Source: Bacteroides reticulotermitis JCM 10512 (GTDB taxonomy: Bacteria; Bacteroidota; Bacteroidia; Bacteroidales; Bacteroidaceae). From it: a DNA stretch of 57,162 nt. The notes under the pieces were generated by a model. It searched no databases. It had not been told where the DNA came from and worked only from the letters and a program-made list of their open reading frames with translations. Positions 36,964-45,305 of this stretch are shown here, piece by piece. Where the stretch lies: assembly GCF_000517545.1 (NCBI RefSeq), contig NZ_BAIV01000036.1, forward strand, positions 1 to 57,162, read 5' to 3'. Made by a program: the position numbers and the translations under genes. Numbering within the stretch: position 1 is the stretch's first letter; every line of letters starts with the position of its first letter.

Positions 36964-38700
36964 TTACTTGTTTATTTTACCCCATGTGTCCTTTAGGCCA
37001 ACAGTGCGGTTAAATATCAGTTTGTCTGGTGTAGATTCCTTGTCCAGGTTGAAATAACCTATGCGTTGGAACTGTAAATAAGAGGACGGCACTAGTGTAG
37101 CCGCAAACTTTTCAATGTAACAGTTAGAGAGGATTCTCAAAGAATCCGGGTTTATGATTTCCTTCATAGCCTCTAATACGTCACAATTCTTAGCTTCCCG
37201 AATGGCAGTCAACTCATCACGTGGATTCTCCACTTTCCACAGGCGATCGTATAAACGAACTTCTGCAGTGATGCAATGCGAACTGCTAACCCAATGAAGC
37301 GTTCCTTTTACCTTGCGGTTGGCCTCAGGCATTCCGCTGCGCGTATTCGGATCATATTCACAGTAGATTTCGGTAATAACTCCATCTTCATCTTTTTTGC
37401 ATCCGGTGCATTTCACGATGTATGCACTCTTCAGACGGACTTCTTGTCCCGGAGTCATTCGGAAATACTTCTTAGGAGCGTCTTCCATAAAATCTTCGCG
37501 CTCAATCCATAGTTCGCGGCTAAATTCAATGATATGACTTCCTGCATTCGGATCTTCAGGGTTGTTAATTGCTTCCAATTCTTCCACCTGGCCTTCCGGA
37601 TAATTAGTTATGATGAGTTTAACCGGATTGATAACTGCGGATATGCGAGTCGAACGGCTATTTAGATCCTCGCGGACAGCACTCTCCAACAATGCGAGGT
37701 CGTTGAGGGCGTCGTAGGTTGTATAACCAATCTTATCAATAAACTTGTGAATCGAATCCGGTGAATAACCTCGACGGCGGAAACCACAAATCGTTGGCAT
37801 ACGCGGATCATCCCAACCGTTTACAAGTCCTTCTTTGACTAAAGTAAGCAGGTTGCGCTTACTCATTAGCGTATAACTTAGGTTCAGTTTGTTGAATTCA
37901 GTCTGGCGCGGACGATTATCTTCCAAGTCTTTCCCTTCTTTCAACCAGTCGATGAAGAGGTCGTACAAGGGGCGGTGGGCAATAAATTCGAGTGTACACA
38001 AAGAATGAGTTACTCCTTCAAAGAAGTCACTTTGTCCATGCGCAAAGTCGTACATCGGATAAGCTTTCCATGTAGTACCTGTGCGGTGATGTGGATGATT
38101 GACTACGCGATAAATGATTGGATCGCGAAAATGCATATTGGGACTGGCCATATCTATTTTGGCACGCAAAACCATAGTACCTTCTTCAATCTCTCCGGTA
38201 TTCATCTTTGCGAACAGCGTAAGGCTTTCCTCTATGGGGCGGTTCCGATAGGGGCTTTCGACTCCTGCCTGAGTGGGTGTTCCCTTTTGTTGGGCTATCA
38301 GCTCAGACGTTTGCTCGTCAATGTATGCCTTACCTTCTTTGATCAGGTTGACAGCAAAATCCCATAGTTGTTGGAAGTAGTCGGATGCATAGAAAACATT
38401 TCCCCATTCGTATCCTAACCATTGGATGTCTTCTTTGATTGCTTCCACATATTCTACATCTTCTTTCGTTGGATTTGTGTCATCGAATCGAAGGTTGCAG
38501 ATACCATTGTGTTTAGCTGCAATCCCGAAGTCAAGGCAAATAGCTTTGGCATGGCCGATGTGGAGGTATCCGTTCGGTTCCGGCGGAAAACGTGTTTGTA
38601 CTTTTCCTCCGTTCTTACCTTCTTTTAAATCCTTTTCTACAGCCTGTTCAATGAAATTGAGACTTTTCTTCTCACCTACTTCTTCTTTAATATCTGTCAT
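36964..38700 (-). CDS. glnS: glutaminyl-tRNA synthetase
   Basis: GlnRS charges tRNA-Gln directly. It is a class I synthetase of 578 residues. The HIGH motif is in FPPEPNGYLHIGHAKAI (residues 47-50) and the second signature is LMSKRNLL. The C-terminal beta-barrel anticodon-binding domains are complete, and the protein ends T-V-G-L-K-D-T-W-G-K. The FPPEPNG motif separates it from bacterial glutamyl-tRNA synthetases. It leads into the TPR gene. Confidence 0.96.
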   Translation of the reverse strand: MTDIKEEVGEKKSLNFIEQAVEKDLKEGKNGGKVQTRFPPEPNGYLHIGHAKAICLDFGIAAKHNGICNLRFDDTNPTKEDVEYVEAIKEDIQWLGYEWGNVFYASDYFQQLWDFAVNLIKEGKAYIDEQTSELIAQQKGTPTQAGVESPYRNRPIEESLTLFAKMNTGEIEEGTMVLRAKIDMASPNMHFRDPIIYRVVNHPHHRTGTTWKAYPMYDFAHGQSDFFEGVTHSLCTLEFIAHRPLYDLFIDWLKEGKDLEDNRPRQTEFNKLNLSYTLMSKRNLLTLVKEGLVNGWDDPRMPTICGFRRRGYSPDSIHKFIDKIGYTTYDALNDLALLESAVREDLNSRSTRISAVINPVKLIITNYPEGQVEELEAINNPEDPNAGSHIIEFSRELWIEREDFMEDAPKKYFRMTPGQEVRLKSAYIVKCTGCKKDEDGVITEIYCEYDPNTRSGMPEANRKVKGTLHWVSSSHCITAEVRLYDRLWKVENPRDELTAIREAKNCDVLEAMKEIINPDSLRILSNCYIEKFAATLVPSSYLQFQRIGYFNLDKESTPDKLIFNRTVGLKDTWGKINK

Positions 38701-38749
38701 AACGCTAAGTGTTTACTCTGTTCTTGACCACAAAAGTAGGATATTTTTT

Positions 38750-39562
38750 CTATTTTACAGGGATATAGCCACTCTTTTTTATAATCTCCTGTCCTTGGGG
38801 TGATAAAATAAACTCTATCAGGGGAGTTACTTGTTTTTTATTCTTTACGTTATAGTAGTAATAGAGCGGCCGGACAATCGGATATGTTTTATTTGATGCA
38901 TTCTCTACAGTGGGTGTGGCGTAATGACTATTATCGTAGGAAACAGAAAGTGTTTTAATTCTGGGAGACACATAGGCTAACCCTACATAGCCAATAGCTC
39001 CCTTGGTTTGGCTTACCGATTGGATAATGGCTCCTGTAGCGGGCATTGAAAGACTTCCCGGCATATAGTTTTTATTTTTAAGTACACTTTCCTTGAAGAA
39101 CTCGTATGTTCCGGATGAAGTTTCGCGCGAGTAAACTACTATTTTCCGGTCGTCTCCTCCCACTTGTTGCCAATTGGTTATCTTTCCGCGGAAGATAGCT
39201 TCCAACTGTTCGCGTGTTAACTTTCTGACCGGATTGGAGGGATGCACAACTACCGCAAGCGCATCATAAGCTACAATCACTTCGTTCACGTTCTCTCCGG
39301 CAGCCTTCATTTTCATCTTTTCGCTGAACTTGATCGGACGAGACGCCATAGCAATGTCGGTTGTATTGTCCATTATTGCGGAGATACCAACTCCTGTTCC
39401 ACCTCCGGTTACGGTTACCCGAGCTTCCGGATGTAAGTTGATGAACTGTTCGGCTGTTTGTTGGGCAACCGGTAGTACGGTATCGCTGCCTTTAATCCGT
39501 TGAGCGTTGGTAGTCAGAGAGAATAAGATAAAAGAGGCGACTAGGATACTTCTTACTTTCAT
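38750..39562 (-). CDS. pstS: phosphate-binding periplasmic protein
   Basis: PstS captures phosphate for the Pst ABC transporter. It is 270 residues long with a signal peptide (1-20). The phosphate-binding loops are visible: K-G-S-D-T-V near the N-terminus, GGGTGVGISA, and SRETSSGTYEFF. It is compact compared with E. coli PstS. It is divergent from pstC, sharing a 177-base control region with direct repeats. It ends 49 bases before glnS on the same strand, with no strong terminator between them. Confidence 0.93.
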   Translation of the reverse strand: MKVRSILVASFILFSLTTNAQRIKGSDTVLPVAQQTAEQFINLHPEARVTVTGGGTGVGISAIMDNTTDIAMASRPIKFSEKMKMKAAGENVNEVIVAYDALAVVVHPSNPVRKLTREQLEAIFRGKITNWQQVGGDDRKIVVYSRETSSGTYEFFKESVLKNKNYMPGSLSMPATGAIIQSVSQTKGAIGYVGLAYVSPRIKTLSVSYDNSHYATPTVENASNKTYPIVRPLYYYYNVKNKKQVTPLIEFILSPQGQEIIKKSGYIPVK

Positions 39563-39641
39563 ATTTTTCTTTTTTATTTCGTGTCACAAAGGAAACAATT
39601 GGATGTTACAATTGTATTTCAAAACATAGGCACTTACGCGT

Positions 39642-39670
39642 TGTAACAGAAATGTAACATAAATGAAATG
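39642..39670 (+). promoter_or_regulatory. three 11-bp direct repeats, candidate Pho box
   Basis: TGTAACA at 39642, TGTAACA at 39653 and TGAAATG at 39664 recur at exactly 11-base intervals, between the divergent pstS and pstC genes. PhoB-type regulators of the OmpR family bind direct repeats with an 11-bp period, so this is a good candidate operator. A further TGTTACA lies at 39604-39610, in opposite orientation and nearer pstS. Confidence 0.6.
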
Positions 39671-39739
39671 TTTCCTTCAAATGTTAGTCACACTCTCTTA
39701 ATAGCGACCCGCTTTCTTTGCATCAGAAATCAAGTAAAT

Positions 39740-40936
39740 ATGAAAAAAGTTTTTGAAAGAGTTATTGAAGGGGTTTTAACATGTAGCGGCTTCGTAACAA
39801 GCATTACTATTTTGCTTATTGTGCTCTTCTTATTTACCGAGGCGTTCGGCCTATTTAAGAGTAAGGTAATCGAAGACGGTTATGTGTTGGCTTTGAATAA
39901 GAGTAATAAGGTACACTCCTTAAGCCCGGAACAGATAAAACTAATTTTTGATGAGGAGATAACAAACTGGAAAGAACTCGGTGGGGAAGATGTTCCTATC
40001 CGGGTTTTTCGTTTAGAAGACATTACGCATTACTATTCAGAGGAAGAGTTGGGTGCTGCCTATGAAAATGCGGGTGATAAAATCACCGAATTAGTCGAAC
40101 AGACACCGGGTATTGTAGCTTTCGTTCCTCAGAAATTTATAGTGCATCCTGATGCTGTACACTTTATCGATGATAAGACGATCTCTCCGGCAGATGTTTT
40201 TGCAGGAGCCGAATGGTTTCCAACAGCCACTCCGTCTGCTCAATATGGTTTTCTACCGCTGATAACGGGTACATTATGGGTCAGCTTGTTCGCTATTCTT
40301 TTTGCTTTACCGTTTGGGCTCTCCGTTTCCATTTATATGTCTGAGGTTGCCAATCCCAGTGTGCGAAATTGGTTAAAGCCTGTAATTGAGCTCCTGAGTG
40401 GTATTCCCTCAGTTGTTTATGGCTTTTTCGGATTGATTGTAATCGTTCCGCTCATTCAAAAGCTCTTCGATCTTCCGGTTGGAGAAAGCGGACTAGCGGG
40501 AAGTATCGTATTAGCCATCATGGCACTGCCGACAATCATCACCGTCACCGAAGATGCCATGAGGAATTGTCCCCGGGCAATGCGGGAAGCGAGTCTAGCC
40601 TTGGGCGCTTCGCAATGGCAGACAATCTATAAAGTGGTTATTCCATATTCTATATCCGGTATCACCTCGGGAGTTGTTCTGGGCGTCGGACGAGCTATTG
40701 GTGAGACGATGGCAGTATTGATGGTGACAGGTAATGCAGCCGTAATACCGACTTCTATTCTTGAACCTCTTCGCACAATTCCTGCTACAATCGCGGCAGA
40801 GTTGGGAGAAGCACCGGCGGGTGGCCCACACTATCAGGCTTTGTTCCTGTTGGGTGTTGTCTTGTTCTTTATTACATTAATTATCAACTTTAGTGTGGAG
40901 TACATATCCTCTAAAGGCGTAAAACGTAGCAAATAG
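39740..40936 (+). CDS. pstC: phosphate ABC transporter permease PstC with PstS-like insert
   Basis: An inner-membrane permease of 398 residues from ATG at 39740. An upstream in-frame ATG at 39668 would add 24 residues overlapping the promoter region and is rejected. TM1 lies at about 20-38. Residues about 45-145 form an insert resembling part of PstS: both contain an L-x-x-E-Q-(L/I)-x-x-I-F element followed by I-T-N-W and G-G. TM segments resume at about 170, with the permease loop EASLALGASQWQTI. The insert should lie in the periplasm. pstA follows after one base. Confidence 0.9.
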   Translation: MKKVFERVIEGVLTCSGFVTSITILLIVLFLFTEAFGLFKSKVIEDGYVLALNKSNKVHSLSPEQIKLIFDEEITNWKELGGEDVPIRVFRLEDITHYYSEEELGAAYENAGDKITELVEQTPGIVAFVPQKFIVHPDAVHFIDDKTISPADVFAGAEWFPTATPSAQYGFLPLITGTLWVSLFAILFALPFGLSVSIYMSEVANPSVRNWLKPVIELLSGIPSVVYGFFGLIVIVPLIQKLFDLPVGESGLAGSIVLAIMALPTIITVTEDAMRNCPRAMREASLALGASQWQTIYKVVIPYSISGITSGVVLGVGRAIGETMAVLMVTGNAAVIPTSILEPLRTIPATIAAELGEAPAGGPHYQALFLLGVVLFFITLIINFSVEYISSKGVKRSK

Positions 40937-40937
40937 T

Positions 40938-41813
40938 ATGAATATTAAAAGTAATCGTTTAGCTAAACACCGTTCACAGAAAGTCGCATTTGGAATATTC
41001 CGCTTGTTGAGTTTATGTATTGTGCTGATTCTATTTGCCATCCTCGGCTTCATTATATATAAAGGTATAGGTGTTATCAGTTGGGAGTTCATTACTACTG
41101 CTCCTACCAACGGAATGACAGGCGGCGGAATATGGCCGGCCATTGTCGGAACATTCTATTTGATGATTGGTAGTGCTATCTTCGCTTTCCCGGTGGGAGT
41201 GATGAGTGGTATATATATGAACGAATATGCCCCCAAAGGAAAGCTGGTTCGTTTCATCCGGGTAATGACCAACAACTTGAGTGGTATCCCTTCCATTGTT
41301 TTCGGTTTGTTTGGTATGGCCTTGTTTGTCAACTATATGGGATTCGGTGATAGTATTTTGGCTGGATCTTTGACATTAGGCTTGCTTTGCGTACCTTTGG
41401 TTATTCGTACAACGGAAGAAGCGTTGAAAGCAATACCCGATAGTATGCGTGAAGGTAGCCGGGCACTCGGCGCAACAAAGTTACAAACCATTTGGCATGT
41501 GATTCTGCCCATGGGAGTACCGAATATTATTACCGGACTGATCCTGGCTTTGGGACGCGTATCGGGTGAAACCGCGCCAATCTTATTTACTTGCGCAGCC
41601 TACTTCCTTCCTCAGTTGCCATCGAGTGCTTTGGATCAGTGCATGGCCTTACCGTATCACCTGTATGTTATTTCAACCAGTGGTACCGATATGGAAGCAC
41701 AATTGCCTTTAGCCTACGGCACAGCATTGGTCTTGATTGTAATCATCCTGATGGTCAATCTGCTGGCTAATGCATTGAGAAAGTATTTTGAGAAAAGAAT
41801 AAAAATGAACTAA
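40938..41813 (+). CDS. pstA: phosphate ABC transporter permease PstA
   Basis: The second permease of the Pst system, 291 residues, with an N-terminal membrane segment (about 22-45) and five more. The coupling-loop motif is REGSRALGATKLQTI, which docks onto the ATPase PstB. It starts one base after pstC and ends nine bases before pstB. Unlike PstC, it has no extra periplasmic domain. The frame is intact. Confidence 0.94.
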   Translation: MNIKSNRLAKHRSQKVAFGIFRLLSLCIVLILFAILGFIIYKGIGVISWEFITTAPTNGMTGGGIWPAIVGTFYLMIGSAIFAFPVGVMSGIYMNEYAPKGKLVRFIRVMTNNLSGIPSIVFGLFGMALFVNYMGFGDSILAGSLTLGLLCVPLVIRTTEEALKAIPDSMREGSRALGATKLQTIWHVILPMGVPNIITGLILALGRVSGETAPILFTCAAYFLPQLPSSALDQCMALPYHLYVISTSGTDMEAQLPLAYGTALVLIVIILMVNLLANALRKYFEKRIKMN

Positions 41814-41822
41814 AGATATAAT

Positions 41823-42581
41823 ATGAGTACAGTAAAAATAGATGCGCGCGACGTAAACTTCTGGTACGGTGGCTTTCAAGCACTGAAAAACATCAGTATG
41901 CAGATTGAAGATAAGTCTGTGGTAGCTTTTATTGGTCCTTCCGGATGTGGGAAATCTACCTTCCTGCGTCTTTTCAATCGCATGAACGACTTGATACCCG
42001 GTTGTCGTCTCGAAGGAGAGGTACAGATTGATGGACAAGACATTTATGCCAAAGGGGTAGAAGTGGACGAACTCCGTAAAAATGTAGGTATGGTATTTCA
42101 ACGGCCGAATCCTTTTCCTAAAAGTATATTCGAGAACGTTGCCTATGGATTACGAGTAAATGGAATAAAAGATAACTCTTTTATTCGTCAGCGAGTGGAA
42201 GAAACGTTGAAGGGAGCTGCCCTTTGGGATGAAGTAAAGGATAAACTGAAAGAATCGGCTTATGCTTTGTCCGGCGGTCAGCAACAACGACTTTGTATCG
42301 CTCGTGCTATGGCTGTATCACCTTCGATATTGCTAATGGACGAACCGGCTTCGGCACTCGACCCTATTTCTACGGCGAAAGTTGAAGAGTTGATTCACGA
42401 ACTTAAAAAGGAGTATACTATTGTGATTGTAACGCACAATATGCAACAAGCGGCTCGTATCAGTGATAAAACAGCTTTCTTCTATATGGGGCAAATGATT
42501 GAGTTTGACGTCACAAAGAAGATATTCACGAATCCGGATAAAGAAGCTACGCAAAATTATATCACAGGTCGCTTCGGATAA
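41823..42581 (+). CDS. pstB: phosphate ABC transporter ATPase PstB
   Basis: The ATPase that powers phosphate import. It is 252 residues long with Walker A GPSGCGKST, Q-loop VFQRPNPFP, signature LSGGQQQR and Walker B ILLMDEPASALD. The R-P-N-P-F-P segment is characteristic of PstB. It lies between pstA and phoU in the cluster. The frame is intact. Confidence 0.96.
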   Translation: MSTVKIDARDVNFWYGGFQALKNISMQIEDKSVVAFIGPSGCGKSTFLRLFNRMNDLIPGCRLEGEVQIDGQDIYAKGVEVDELRKNVGMVFQRPNPFPKSIFENVAYGLRVNGIKDNSFIRQRVEETLKGAALWDEVKDKLKESAYALSGGQQQRLCIARAMAVSPSILLMDEPASALDPISTAKVEELIHELKKEYTIVIVTHNMQQAARISDKTAFFYMGQMIEFDVTKKIFTNPDKEATQNYITGRFG

Positions 42582-42623
42582 GCTAAAAAAAGAAATCGTT
42601 AATACATTTAAATAACAAAAGTT

Positions 42624-43310
42624 ATGGTAAAGTTTATAGAGTCAGAGCTGGTTTTACTAAAGAAAGAGATAGATGAAATGTGGACATTGGTCTATAATCA
42701 GCTTGACCGTGCAGGAGAATCTGTCTTAACACTTGATAAAGAGTTGGCGCAACAAGTAATTGTACGCGAACGTAGGGTAAATGCTTTTGAACTAAAGATA
42801 GACAGTGATGTAGAAGATATCATTGCTTTGTATAGTCCGGTAGCGATTGATTTACGCTTTGCATTGGCTATGTTGAAGATAAACACGAACTTGGAACGTT
42901 TGGGAGACTTTGCGGAAGGGATCGCCCGTTTTGTGTTGAAATGTTCCGAGCCGGCCTTAGATGATGAACTAGTGAAAGCTCTGCGACTTGAAGAAATGCA
43001 AGCCGAAGTTCTTTCAATGCTTGAACTGGCTAAGCGCGCTTTGAACGAGGAAAGCCTCGAATTGGCTACTTCCGTGTTTGCTAAAGACAATTTGGTGGAT
43101 GAGATTAATGCAGACTCAAGTAAAGTCTTAGCTAGTTATATTAAGGAGCATCCGGAATCCGCTCATACTTGTTTAGAACTCACCGGAGTCATTCGTAAGT
43201 TAGAACGTTCGGGTGACCATATTACGAACATTGCTGAAGAAATCGTGTTCTTTTTTGATGCAAAAGTGCTTAAGCATAGTGGGAAAACAGATGAAAGTTA
43301 TTTGAAATAA
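42624..43310 (+). CDS. phoU: phosphate transport regulator PhoU
   Basis: PhoU restrains Pst activity and links transport to the phosphate-sensing kinase. It is 228 residues, all helical, with two three-helix repeats. The metal-binding motif E-R-L-G-D-F-A-E occurs in the first repeat and E-R-S-G-D-H-I-T-N-I-A-E-E in the second. It is the last gene of the Pst cluster. No phoB/phoR pair is visible in the window. Confidence 0.95.
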   Translation: MVKFIESELVLLKKEIDEMWTLVYNQLDRAGESVLTLDKELAQQVIVRERRVNAFELKIDSDVEDIIALYSPVAIDLRFALAMLKINTNLERLGDFAEGIARFVLKCSEPALDDELVKALRLEEMQAEVLSMLELAKRALNEESLELATSVFAKDNLVDEINADSSKVLASYIKEHPESAHTCLELTGVIRKLERSGDHITNIAEEIVFFFDAKVLKHSGKTDESYLK

Positions 43311-43463
43311 GCAGATAAACGATCTTTTTTAAATAAAAATTAGTCCTGATTAGAAAAAAACTATATATTTGTTTCTTGTAACGGAGTTCATATAGAGTTT
43401 GAGCTTTAAATGATAATAATTCCAAAGAAAATTCAAAAATATGTTATATGACATGTTTTATAA

Positions 43464-43496
43464 TTTGGATAGTATCGGGAAAAGCACCTATATTTG
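43464..43496 (+). promoter_or_regulatory. Bacteroidetes sigma-A promoter
   Basis: TTTG at 43464-43467 and TATATTTG at 43489-43496 match the -33 (TTTG) and -7 (TAnnTTTG) consensus with a 21-base spacer. It is the best-matching promoter pair I see in the window, and it points into a short non-coding unit. Confidence 0.65.
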
Positions 43497-43501
43497 CACC
43501 G

Positions 43502-43593
43502 TTATCCTGAAAACAATCTTTTTACCTTAAAAAAAACTAATACCTATTGAAAACTGAAAAATGGAGCTTTGTGAAAAGCCCCATTTTTTTTGT
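43502..43593 (+). ncRNA. candidate small RNA
   Basis: A transcript starting near 43502, just after a consensus promoter, would run about 90 bases through A/T-rich sequence. It would end at a hairpin with arms AATGGAGCTTT (43560-43570) and AAAGCCCCATT (43575-43585, one mismatch), followed by eight T in total. No start codon with a reasonable open frame lies between. It could be a free-standing small RNA or a terminated leader. I do not recognise a known family. Confidence 0.5.
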
Positions 43594-43952
43594 GCGTATA
43601 TGTACTGTGCTATGCTTGAGGCAGGAAGTGTTCTGAAAATCAAAGATTAAGGCCTGGTGCAAGATCTGAGGAGTAGAGCGAGCGAGTTATAAACTTATCA
43701 CACTATTTTATCCGGATATCTACGGGAATATCCAAAATACTTAGAATGCACCAAATCAATACATCTTTTCATGCAAAAGAACGCTTGTTTTGCCCTAAAA
43801 CAGTATATGCTTTGAGCCTATTGACTGACTTAGGTAAATAGCTTGCGTATAGTTGAGATGAAACAGGAGTAGTGCCTTTTCCTTTAGCAAGGCAGAGAAG
43901 CCCACCTGAAATATATTTTTCGGTTTCTGTTTCCAAGCTCCCGCCTTATTCG

Positions 43953-43960
43953 TATCTTTG
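43953..43960 (+). promoter_or_regulatory. -7 box for ribE
   Basis: TATCTTTG matches TAnnTTTG, 31 bases before the ribE start. A TTTC 19 bases upstream may act as the -33 element. I see no FMN riboswitch in the leader. Confidence 0.5.
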
Positions 43961-43991
43961 AGGTCTAAACCATATAAATAGTAAATTAATT

Positions 43992-44594
43992 ATGTTTTCC
44001 GGAATAATAGAAGAATACGCTACTTTGGTGGCATTGGTGAAAGACCAAGAAAACATACACTTTACCTTTAAGTGTTCGTTTGTTAATGAGTTGAAGATTG
44101 ATCAGAGTGTTTCCCATAATGGTGTTTGTCTGACGGTAGTAGACCTGACGGAAGATACCTATACGGTAACGGCGATGAAGGAGACTTTAGAGTGCTCTAA
44201 CCTCGGTTTGCTTAAAGTGGGAGATAAAGTGAATGTGGAACGTAGCATGATGATGAACGGACGATTGGACGGACACATTGTTCAGGGCCATGTCGATCAA
44301 ACCGCAACCTGTATAGAAATTAAGGATGCCGAAGGAAGCTGGTACTTCACCTTCCGCTATGCGTTCGATAAAGAGATGGCCAAACGTGGCTATATCACCG
44401 TTGATAAAGGCTCGGTTACGGTTAATGGCGTCAGTCTGACTGTTTGTAACCCTACCGAAGACACTTTTCAGGTTGCCATCATTCCGTATACTTACGAATA
44501 TACCAACTTCCACACGTTTGAAATTGGTAGCGTGGTGAATCTGGAGTTTGATATTATCGGCAAATACATCAGCCGGATGATTCAGTATAGATAA
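43992..44594 (+). CDS. ribE: riboflavin synthase, alpha chain
   Basis: This enzyme dismutates two molecules of 6,7-dimethyl-8-ribityllumazine to riboflavin. It is 200 residues with two repeated lumazine-binding barrels. The N-terminus M-F-S-G-I-I-E-E is diagnostic, and the repeats show S-H-N-G-V-C-L-T-V and V-N-G-V-S-L-T-V. The motif GHIVQGHVD lies between them. It is followed after 29 bases by a nitroreductase that would use flavin. Confidence 0.95.
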   Translation: MFSGIIEEYATLVALVKDQENIHFTFKCSFVNELKIDQSVSHNGVCLTVVDLTEDTYTVTAMKETLECSNLGLLKVGDKVNVERSMMMNGRLDGHIVQGHVDQTATCIEIKDAEGSWYFTFRYAFDKEMAKRGYITVDKGSVTVNGVSLTVCNPTEDTFQVAIIPYTYEYTNFHTFEIGSVVNLEFDIIGKYISRMIQYR

Positions 44595-44623
44595 GGGCTT
44601 GAATCCTTGAAAAGATAACGCGA

Positions 44624-45169
44624 ATGGATTACAACGATTTTCTACAGTTAGTATTATCCCGGCAGAGTGACCGGGCATACGATAAAAACCGACCGGTTGA
44701 GAAAGAAAAGCTGGAACGGATACTTGAAGTCGCCCGGTTAGCCCCTTCAGCGTGTAATTCTCAGCCTTGGAAGTTCGTTGTAATTACCGATAAAGAACTA
44801 GCCCGTAAAGCGGGAAAAGCAGTTGCCGGATTGGGTATGAACAAGTTTGCGAAAGATGCGCCTGTGCATATCTTAGTCGTTGAGAAGTCGGCCAATATAA
44901 CCTCTTTACTCGGTGGTAAGGTGAAAGGTAAGCACTTTCCCCTAATCGATATTGGGATCGTAGCTTCGCACCTGGTATTAGCCGCCGAAAGTGAAGGACT
45001 GGGTTCGTGTATACTGGGCTGGTTTGATGAAAAAGAGCTGAAAGAACTGGCCGGTATTCCAACTAATAAGCGTTTGTTGCTGGATATTGTTATCGGGTAT
45101 TCGGTGAAAGAGAAACGAAAGAAGATAAGAAAACCGAAAGATAAAATTGTTAGCTATAATAGCTATTAG
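44624..45169 (+). CDS. nitroreductase family protein
   Basis: A 181-residue FMN-dependent oxidoreductase. The FMN phosphate site is in SRQSDRAYD and the second motif is LAPSACNSQPWKFVV. The C-terminal third has GLGSCILGWFDE and a basic tail ending P-K-D-K-I-V-S-Y-N. Substrates are not predictable from sequence. It follows ribE closely, so a shared transcript is likely, and a long terminator follows. Confidence 0.88.
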   Translation: MDYNDFLQLVLSRQSDRAYDKNRPVEKEKLERILEVARLAPSACNSQPWKFVVITDKELARKAGKAVAGLGMNKFAKDAPVHILVVEKSANITSLLGGKVKGKHFPLIDIGIVASHLVLAAESEGLGSCILGWFDEKELKELAGIPTNKRLLLDIVIGYSVKEKRKKIRKPKDKIVSYNSY

Positions 45170-45193
45170 TCGAATTCGGAAGATGCTATAAAT

Positions 45194-45245
45194 AGATAGT
45201 CTGATTGCTTTAGAAACTTAATTCAGAAGCAATCAGACTATTTTT
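45194..45245. terminator. bidirectional terminator
   Basis: Arms ATAGTCTGATTGCTT and AAGCAATCAGACTAT (15 bp) around a 16-base loop, followed by a T run. It lies between the nitroreductase and the convergent YihY gene. Confidence 0.85.
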
Positions 45246-45305
45246 ATCTTCATACACTTGACGCCATTTATTTACTTGCTCGTCTAAGAAGCAAACGGAA
45301 GCGCT

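Larger units (their letters stand above)
43311..43991. other. intergenic region with a candidate small RNA
   Basis: No protein gene is supported over 680 bases. It contains a well-formed promoter and terminator enclosing about 90 bases (see the ncRNA entry) and, near its end, TATCTTTG at 43953-43960, the probable promoter of ribE. The middle part, 43600-43940, shows no clear features. Confidence 0.55.

Noticed and set aside
39668..39739. Upstream in-frame ATG of pstC
   Set aside because: It would place coding sequence over the promoter region. The MKKVF start at 39740 fits better.
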